A DNA stretch of 26,149 nt from Antrodiella citrinella (lineage: Eukaryota > Basidiomycota > Agaricomycetes > Polyporales > Steccherinaceae): positions 1 to 26,149 of the forward strand of contig SGPM01000365.1 of assembly GCA_004802725.1 (NCBI GenBank), given 5' to 3'. This document shows, piece after piece, positions 20,919-26,149 of this stretch. The position numbers and the translations under genes were made by a program. Numbering within the stretch: the stretch's first letter is position 1; the number at the start of each line of letters is the position of its first letter. The notes under the pieces were generated by a model. The model did not search any database. It was not told where the DNA came from and saw only the letters and a program-made list of their open reading frames with translations.

Positions 20919-20977
20919 TCAGAACATGCTCGTTCGAATATTCCTTCGCCCCCTTCTTCCTCCGGCTTTATCCCGTC

Positions 20978-22510
20978 ATGTTCTCTTTCACTGTCGCCGT
21001 CCTCTCGCTCGCCGTTCTCGCTCATGGCCAGACCTATAGCGCGACCTACTTGCCTTCGAACGCTCCCAAGACCAGCGAGCAGGGACAGGCCGGAACGAAC
21101 CAGTGCAGTACTGGTCAGGACCAGAACTCAACATGCCAAAATGCATACAGTACGCGTCTTATATTACCTTGAGAACGTTACACTGAGTTCGATATCCCCC
21201 CCTAGTCAACTCCGTAGATGACTTCTGTCTATGGGCTCCTCCATCTCCTGGTCCGGACTCCGTCATCGGCAACACCGAGCGTATCGAAGTCTCTTGGTGT
21301 GTCAAGGGCGGCTACGGTACGCGTGTCATCCCGGACGGTACCATCCAAGGCGCGCATTTCGTCCAAACTCCGGATTTCGTCCAGATCACTGGTGTCGGCG
21401 ATCTGACCAAGATCAACATTCCGAAGGGTGACTCTGGAGGAGAGCTGGACCCTCACGGCGCTGACGGCAACGGTAAGCCGTGACCCGCATCTCCAGTGAT
21501 TCATCGTGACTGACCTAATAGAACAGGCAATCCCATTGGCGGCTTGGTCTTCTCCAGTGCCTTCGGCCAACTCGAGCAGCTTCACGAGTGGACGGTACGC
21601 TCATGCTTTCTCTCCGCGATCTAAGGCTTTGTTCGGTAACATGTCATCACATCAGAACTTCATGTCGGACACGATGTTCTGCTTCCGCGCGTGCAAGCCT
21701 GGTCCGATGGCTCCTGAGTGGTGCCAGCACATCTACGACGTGATGGGCTGCCAGTGGAACATGCCTGCGAACTATGATGCCGGTACTTTCGAACGATGTG
21801 CAGGCGATTCCGGTCAAGTGGGTCACGCTCTCCACATGACAAATATCTGAGTTCTAACTATTTTTGTTTCGCGAAGCCGATGGGCGTCTACGGTGCATCC
21901 ACTTTCCACCAGGGAGATCCTGCTACACCTGCTGCTCATCCTATCCCTTCGTCTTCGCAGTGCACCACTTTGACGTCCATCGGTAACGGCCTTGCTGTGT
22001 CTGGGGCTCCCACGTCTAGCCAGGCATCCACAACACCTGTAAGTGTATCTCTGTTTGATTCCCCCCACACGTAATTCGGTCATGGGAACGTCGACGTTAG
22101 ACAACCTCGGCGGGGTCGTCTTCTGGATCGTCTTCCTCATCCGGATCGTCTGGCTCGTCTGGCAGTTCTGCCTCTGTTTCCAGCACTCACTCCTCGGGTG
22201 CTGCACCGGGCTCTACATCGGTGTGTGCTCGCTGTCGCACTGTTGTGTGCTTCTTCGTTTCTGTTGCTTCCTGGATGATTCCAATTTGGCCCTTTCGCGT
22301 TGTACTGACTGTAGCATCTTGCAGACTCCCACCTCTCCTTCACAAACATCTGGCGCCAGCAACACCAGTTCGCGTACTAGCAGTGGCAGTCAGCCCAGCA
22401 ACACCGGGGCCGCCCAGAACAATGCTGCTTCATCCACCGTTGCCCAGTCCGGTTTGGGCTTATGGTTCACCATCCTCGCCACGACCCTCCTCGGTGTTGT
22501 GCTTGCTTAA
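20978..22510 (+). CDS. Secreted GPI-anchored glycoprotein, 'macrofage activating glycoprotein' type
   Basis: Seven exons (20978-21149, 21206-21472, 21527-21594, 21656-21817, 21877-22038, 22101-22220, 22325-22510) give 378 residues. Signal peptide: MFSFTVAVLSLAVLAHG, cleaved before QTYSATYLPSNAP. The conserved domain follows: NSVDDFCLWAPPSPGPDSVI, EVSWCVKGGYGTRVIPDGTI, GGELDPHGADGNGNPIGGLV, NFMSDTMFCFRACKPGP and QHIYDVMGCQWNMPANYDAG, with many Cys. From ~22010 the chain is a Ser/Thr/Gly-rich linker, likely O-glycosylated. The last ~20 residues are hydrophobic (GLWFTILATTLLGVVLA) after small residues, as in GPI-anchor signals. Fungal homologues are annotated 'macrofage activating glycoprotein'; the molecular role is unknown, but a cell-wall or surface location is likely. 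All introns join in phase and nothing is missing. Confidence 0.92.
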
Positions 22511-23590
22511 TACGACAACGCGTCGGTACTTGTTCATGCGCGGAACAATCGGACACTTCCCTCACTATCACAGACTGCTCGGGATTCTTCCCTTCATGAC
22601 TCTTCTACGACTCTTGGGTTTCTTATTTCTTGGACAAGACTCTCGGATTGACATTTTCTCTTTCACATATCATTCGACGTTCACGCTTCTTCACGGACCC
22701 GAGTATAAGACTACTCTCCTACTATTGTACACGGGATTTGTACACACCCGCCTCGACACACTTGTCTATTACAGCTCCTCTCATAAAGTCCGAGCTTGTT
22801 TGTTCATGTTCGCAGTACTATACTCATCACATATCTATATACCCTGTAGTTGCATTCTTCAGATCTCTACTTTCACGTTCGACCACCTCGCCGTGACTCT
22901 TACCTTTTTGGGACACTTCCTCACGGCGGCAATCTGCAATTGAATTACCACGTCCGTGCACGTCGTCGCACGATCAGTCGGTGCATCGGTAGGCGGTCAT
23001 GTTCAACCGTGTGCCAGTACTCCTTCATATACATGGTGAGTATCGCTCATTTGTAGCATTTCCACCCAACGTTTCCGCGCGCAGAATTTACGCTAAGTCC
23101 AAGCAGTAGTCCCAGGTTATTTGGTCTCAGGTCACGCGAGCTTCCATGCCCGACCGGAAGATGCTACCAGTGACTAGAAGAACGCGACGCCACGGCGTAC
23201 AACTTCAATGAGGCATCTCTCCGTTATCACCATCCCGAACACTTCAAGCGAGTATGATGAATTTGCAAGATGTGTAGCTCTTCGATGGTCGGTAGGGATT
23301 TATGAAGACCTCATCGCTTGGGACGTGCATAGTATTTGTACTAAACCTCTCTGGCGAGTCCATTGCAATTTGACGAAGGGCTTCTGCTAACATTCTGCTA
23401 AGCAGAGGAGAATTCAGCGGTACGTTCAAACGAGTGAAAAGTGTTTTATTATTGTTGCAGAGTCACAGATGGTGTGTTTCAATTGCCAGCACCCACATCT
23501 CTGTATCATGCTCGATCTTCCTTCCGCGCTTACACCTACCGTTGATTCTTCATCTCCTGCAGACGAATTATAAGCCTTTACAATAGCTGA
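22511..23590. other. Intergenic stretch, possibly with gene remnants
   Basis: The left part is the 3' flank of the glycoprotein gene, including the right arm of the inverted repeat. From ~22999 there are protein-like snatches on the plus strand. One is a frame from the ATG at 22999 that can be spliced over an intron at 23036-23085, but it meets a TGA near 23172. After it comes LEERDATAYNFNEASLRYHH in the same frame up to ~23250. No family was recognised and no intact gene can be built. Confidence 0.35.
22906..22936 (-). repeat. Right arm of imperfect inverted repeat flanking the glycoprotein gene
   Basis: Reverse complement contains GATTGCC-GCC-GTGAGGAAG-TGTCCCAAAA, matching 20851-20880 apart from two small indels. 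The arms are about 2.0 kb apart and bracket the whole glycoprotein gene and its promoter. Confidence 0.65.
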
Positions 23591-23596
23591 AACCAT

Positions 23597-24241
23597 CTGA
23601 AATTACGCTCTCCGTCTGTCGTAACCGATAAAGAGCACCCTCTCTATTCCTCAAGACTGTACAGGACGCTCTTCACTGGATACAAGGACCTGGCAACAAG
23701 AGTAGACACCTACTTACCCGTCCAGGAAGGTGAGCTTTGACTCTCCTCGTATCCGTATAGCTCACACTGACACCCTTCCCCTTGCTTAACTATCTTTTCT
23801 CACTTCCAACACCAACTCAGTCATATCATCTATTCTGCACAACCTATTCACAAATTCTTCCCACCAAAATGCATGCGCCACACTGATGCACATACTACTG
23901 TCCTCTTTTGCAGTGCTGACTTTTACTACAGAAGGTCTTCGCGCGATATTCTATGCAAAATACCCCGACACGCAAGTGCTACAATGAATTTTGACTGTAA
24001 CATTGCTCAACTCACTCACGTTACAGAAGGGCGATGCAAATTGACTCGGCAGGTTCAAGCAGCAGCTCGACTAATGGCCAGGCTCTTGCAGGTGGTTCTG
24101 GTTCGACAATAAGGTCTGCGCCACAGCCTGCACCACAACCTTTTACTCAACAACCTCCTGCTCAACCACCTTCTGCCCGGCAACTTCCTGAATTTCATCC
24201 CTTCGTTCCTCAACCTCCAGCACAACAGCCTCTATCACAAC
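23597..24241 (+). pseudogene. Unrecognised gene fragment cut off by the copia LTR
   Basis: Three exon-like pieces lie in a row. 23597-23729 reads DKEHPLYSSRLYRTLFTGYK and TRVDTYLPVQE and ends in a GTGAGC donor. A 91-nt intron with a CCAACTCAG acceptor leads in phase to 23821-23975 (SSILHNLFTNSSHQNACATL, EGLRAIFYAKYPDT). A 51-nt intron (23976-24026) then leads to a Ser-rich and Pro/Gln-rich segment starting at 24034, MQIDSAGSSSSSTNGQ, with many QPP/PQP units. This third join is one base out of phase, and the open frame before it ends at 23987. The Pro/Gln segment is interrupted at 24241/24242 by the LTR. No family is recognised; the low-complexity tail would fit a regulatory protein. The upstream start is not found. 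Confidence is moderate that these are real exons, low for one gene. Confidence 0.4.
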
Positions 24242-24543
24242 TGTTGAGCTAGAATAGCGACCGTACGAGATGAGTCCCTCAGTCGTAGGTCAAAGACTAA
24301 GTGTATTGATAAATACCTAGAATAGCGACCGTACGAGATGAGTCCTGTGTCATGAAATAAGTAACTACAGGATAGCGAGAACGGTCAACTATAAGACTTA
24401 CCCTCAGTTGTAGGTCAAAGACTGAGGGAAAGAAGAGAAGCGCGAAGAAATGAAAAGATCCCCTATCGGGATACGCCGAAATAGGCGCTACTACGCTACG
24501 TGGCTACGTTACGACTCAGGTGAGTTTATATCGTTCCGACACA
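24242..24543 (-). repeat. 3' LTR of the copia element
   Basis: On the minus strand it starts TGTGTCGGAACG right after the polypurine tract and ends CTAGCTCAACA, so it has TG...CA ends. Length about 302 bp. It contains internal direct repeats (separate entry) and a TATAAA-like motif (GATATAAAC, ~24524-24532). The start could also be two bases further in (TGTCGG). The right partner LTR is not in the window, so the ends are inferred from the tract and the TG/CA rule. Confidence 0.75.
24249..24427. repeat. Direct repeats inside the LTR
   Basis: A perfect 29-bp repeat, CTAGAATAGCGACCGTACGA plus nine bases, lies at 24249-24277 and 24317-24345. A second unit (CCCTCAG[T]YGTAGGTCAAAGACT) lies at 24276-24301 and 24401-24427 with two differences. 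A degenerate third copy of the first unit (GGATAGCGAGAACGGTC) is near 24370-24386. The arrangement suggests duplication of a module within the LTR. Confidence 0.8.
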
Positions 24544-24548
24544 CCCCC

Positions 24549-26149
24549 TTAAACGAGCATGAGTCCAAGACTATCTACAAACTTGAGGAAAAGATGAGTA
24601 GAGAGAGGCTTGGTGAGTCCATCAGCAATCATGTCCGAAGATATACAATGTTTAATAACAAAGGTATCATCAGCAACGCGCTCACGCACGAAGTGATAGC
24701 GAATGGCGATGTGCTTCATCAGCCCGGTGCTGCGTGCCTCCTTCGACACCGAGATGGCGGAGCGGTTGTCGACGCGAATCCACGTAGGTTTCTTGTCGGC
24801 GTTGACACCGAGCTCGTGTAGGAGGTATCTGAGCCAAAGACCCTGCCGCGCGCCGTGGGCCAGCGCCATGTATTCGCCCTCCGACGACGAAGTCGCAACA
24901 GATGCTTGCTTCTTTGAACTCCATGATACCGTGGAGCCGCCGAGGCGAAACACGTAGCCTGAAACAGATCTACGGTCGTCGATATCGCGGGCCCAATCAG
25001 AATCGGTCCACCCCCTCAACATCGTCGCCGTGACAGGATCTTCTTTTGGGAGGAGCTTGTCTTGCGTAGAGACGTTGACCGGCCCAACGCTAGCATCGCC
25101 GTCGTCCTGGAGTCCTAGAACGAGACGGAGGTCCCGGGTAGCAGCAAGATAGCGTAGAACACGCTTCACTGCTTTCCAATGTGTCATACCAGGGTTGGCG
25201 TTGAATTGGGCGAGATGACCGGCAGCGAAAGCGAGGTCAGGGCGGGCAATGAGAGAGATCCAGAGAATCGCACCGACAATTTCGCGGTACGGATACGCTT
25301 TCATCTCCGCGATGTCTTTCGCCGAGGTAGGGCAGTCGTCTTTGGTGAGGACAATGCTGGATTCGACCGGAGTGCGTTGAGGGTTACAGTCATCCATACC
25401 GAACCGCTTGAGCACGGTGTCGATGTATTGACGATGTGAGATGGCTATGGTACCCTGGGAGGGGTCTCCGATGAGCTGGAAACCCATGATCCAGTTCGGG
25501 TCCTCCTCCTTCATCTCGAAAAGGTTATGCAGCTCCTTGCGTGCACGATCAAGTTCAGATGGCGAATCGGAGAAACTGAGGAAGTTGTCGACATGGATGG
25601 CAAGGATGACGTTTCCGGCCTTGCATTGTCGAGTATAAACAGCCGAATCGTAATCCAGTCGTCTGTATCCAGCCGAAGTCAGTTTTCCATTCATGTAAGC
25701 ATTCCAAACGTTTGACGCCTGCTTCAGTCCGTACAGACTGAGAAGTAGAAGGCAAACCTGTCCGGTGCCGTCGTTGAAACCTGGAGGTTGTCGCATGTAC
25801 AGCTCTGTGTCGATCTTGCTATGCAGGAATGCGCCTGTCACATCATCCTGACCGCGAGACCAGTTGTGTGCAGCAGCGAGATGGAGGAGAATGCGTAGGG
25901 TCTCGAGGCGTACTGTTGGTGAAAACGTGTCGAAATAGTCAACACCAGGAACCTGAGTGAACCCCTGTGCGACCAAACGAGCCTTGTAGCGGGTGACCGC
26001 GCCATCAGGGCCGTATTTCAACACGAACGTCCACCTGTTACCTATCGCCGAACGTCCCGGAGGGAGCTTGACCAGTACCCAAGTACCACGCTTGTGGAGC
26101 ATATCAATCTCGCTCTTCATTGCATCCTCCCAGTGCTTCGCATCGGGTG
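24549..26149 (-). CDS. Copia pol fragment: reverse transcriptase and RNase H (5' part outside window)
   Basis: Open from the window edge (PDAKHWEDAMKSEIDM reads in from 26149) to TAA at 24549. Reverse transcriptase blocks: NRWTFVLKYGPDGAVTRYKA, LVAQGFTQVPGVDYFDTFSP, QDDVTGAFLHSKIDTELYMR (first catalytic Asp), and LYGLKQASNVWNAYM. The active-site turn reads AIHVDNFLSFSD, where copia elements normally have two Asp (YVDD or HVDD); here the second is Asn. Then RQYIDTVLKRFGM, RPDLAFAAGHLAQF and LRYLAATRDL. The RNase H part has GWTDSDWARD, SVSGYVFRL, WSSKKQASVATSSSEGEYMA and IRVDNRSA with the acidic residues in place, ending IADGLTKPL. No stop or frameshift lies in the visible 533 codons, so the copy is young, but the Asn predicts a dead polymerase. 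Confidence 0.93.
   Translation of the reverse strand, partial: PDAKHWEDAMKSEIDMLHKRGTWVLVKLPPGRSAIGNRWTFVLKYGPDGAVTRYKARLVAQGFTQVPGVDYFDTFSPTVRLETLRILLHLAAAHNWSRGQDDVTGAFLHSKIDTELYMRQPPGFNDGTGQVCLLLLSLYGLKQASNVWNAYMNGKLTSAGYRRLDYDSAVYTRQCKAGNVILAIHVDNFLSFSDSPSELDRARKELHNLFEMKEEDPNWIMGFQLIGDPSQGTIAISHRQYIDTVLKRFGMDDCNPQRTPVESSIVLTKDDCPTSAKDIAEMKAYPYREIVGAILWISLIARPDLAFAAGHLAQFNANPGMTHWKAVKRVLRYLAATRDLRLVLGLQDDGDASVGPVNVSTQDKLLPKEDPVTATMLRGWTDSDWARDIDDRRSVSGYVFRLGGSTVSWSSKKQASVATSSSEGEYMALAHGARQGLWLRYLLHELGVNADKKPTWIRVDNRSAISVSKEARSTGLMKHIAIRYHFVRERVADDTFVIKHCISSDMIADGLTKPLSTHLFLKFVDSLGLMLV

Larger units (their letters stand above)
20215..20977. other. Divergent intergenic region before the secreted glycoprotein gene
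   Basis: No gene is recognised. The short frames at 20231-20480 have no family resemblance. The right end holds one arm of the inverted repeat (20851-20880), a dyad (20887-20905) and a TATA box (20912-20918), described separately. Confidence 0.45.
24242..26149 (-). mobile_element. Ty1/copia LTR retrotransposon, 3' part, running off the window
   Basis: The element is on the minus strand. Visible are the end of pol (reverse transcriptase and RNase H), a polypurine tract (GGGGG, plus-strand 24544-24548) that directly follows the pol stop codon, and a 302-bp LTR. Domain order (RT then RNase H at the end of pol) is that of copia elements, where integrase lies upstream; gag, protease, integrase and the other LTR are outside the window. 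The five bases before the LTR (24237-24241, ACAAC) would be the target duplication, which cannot be checked here. Confidence 0.92.

Noticed and set aside
22221..22943. 240-codon open frame on the plus strand
   Set aside because: It overlaps the last exon of the glycoprotein gene in another frame and continues into its 3' flank; its start matches the intron and the rest resembles no protein family.
24450..24821. 123-codon open frame on the plus strand across the LTR and pol end
   Set aside because: It runs antisense to the LTR and to the conserved RNase H segment of the copia element.
1..26149. CRISPR array, tRNA genes or intronic snoRNAs
   Set aside because: No regularly spaced repeats, no convincing tRNA B-box, and the ribosomal protein introns (about 50-65 nt) lack paired C and D boxes.

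Overview
The window looks like nuclear DNA of a mushroom-forming basidiomycete (Agaricomycetes). Genes are split by many short introns (mostly 45-70 nt, GT...AG, often with a CTGAC/CTGAT-like branch site), genes are dense on both strands, and several families are typical of or enriched in these fungi: DUF6533 seven-helix proteins, FunK1 kinases, DUF7330 proteins, BTB proteins with a Cys-containing C-terminal tail, and 'macrofage activating glycoprotein'-type secreted proteins. All exon coordinates were worked out by hand from splice signals and reading phase.

Layout, left to right. 1-984: AT-rich, no recognisable gene. 985-2740 (+): DUF6533 membrane protein with one phase-breaking base at a splice junction. 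3111-4336 (+): aldo/keto reductase with a frame problem exactly at its catalytic Tyr and a shortened C-terminus. 5119-5693 (-) and 6097-7097 (+): divergent ribosomal protein genes RPS13 (uS15) and RPS6 (eS6) sharing a 403-bp promoter, both with an apparent 5'UTR intron. 7538-9325 (+): broken FunK1 kinase. 10126-11467 (+): myo-inositol oxygenase, intact. 11994-14098 (+): arginyl-tRNA synthetase, with an in-frame Arg-rich extension that could start at a GTG codon (11892) and give a mitochondrial form. 15021-16193 (-): BTB/POZ protein. 16940-18246 (+): DUF7330 protein. 18513-20126 (-): nine-exon helical protein of unknown function with a central hydrophobic stretch. 20978-22510 (+): secreted, probably GPI-anchored glycoprotein, flanked by a short inverted repeat. 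About 23597-24241 (+): pieces of an unrecognised gene ending in a Pro/Gln-rich segment. 24242-26149 (-): 3' end of a Ty1/copia retrotransposon (reverse transcriptase, RNase H, LTR) inserted into that Pro/Gln-rich segment and running off the window.

The genes do not form an obvious pathway cluster. RPS13, RPS6 and ArgRS serve translation. Myo-inositol oxygenase makes glucuronate, which some aldo/keto reductases can reduce, but the reductase here looks damaged and 6 kb away, so a link is speculative. I see no CRISPR array, tRNA or rRNA. The strongest leads are the possible non-AUG mitochondrial start of ArgRS, the unknown helical protein, and the retrotransposon that split an unrecognised gene.
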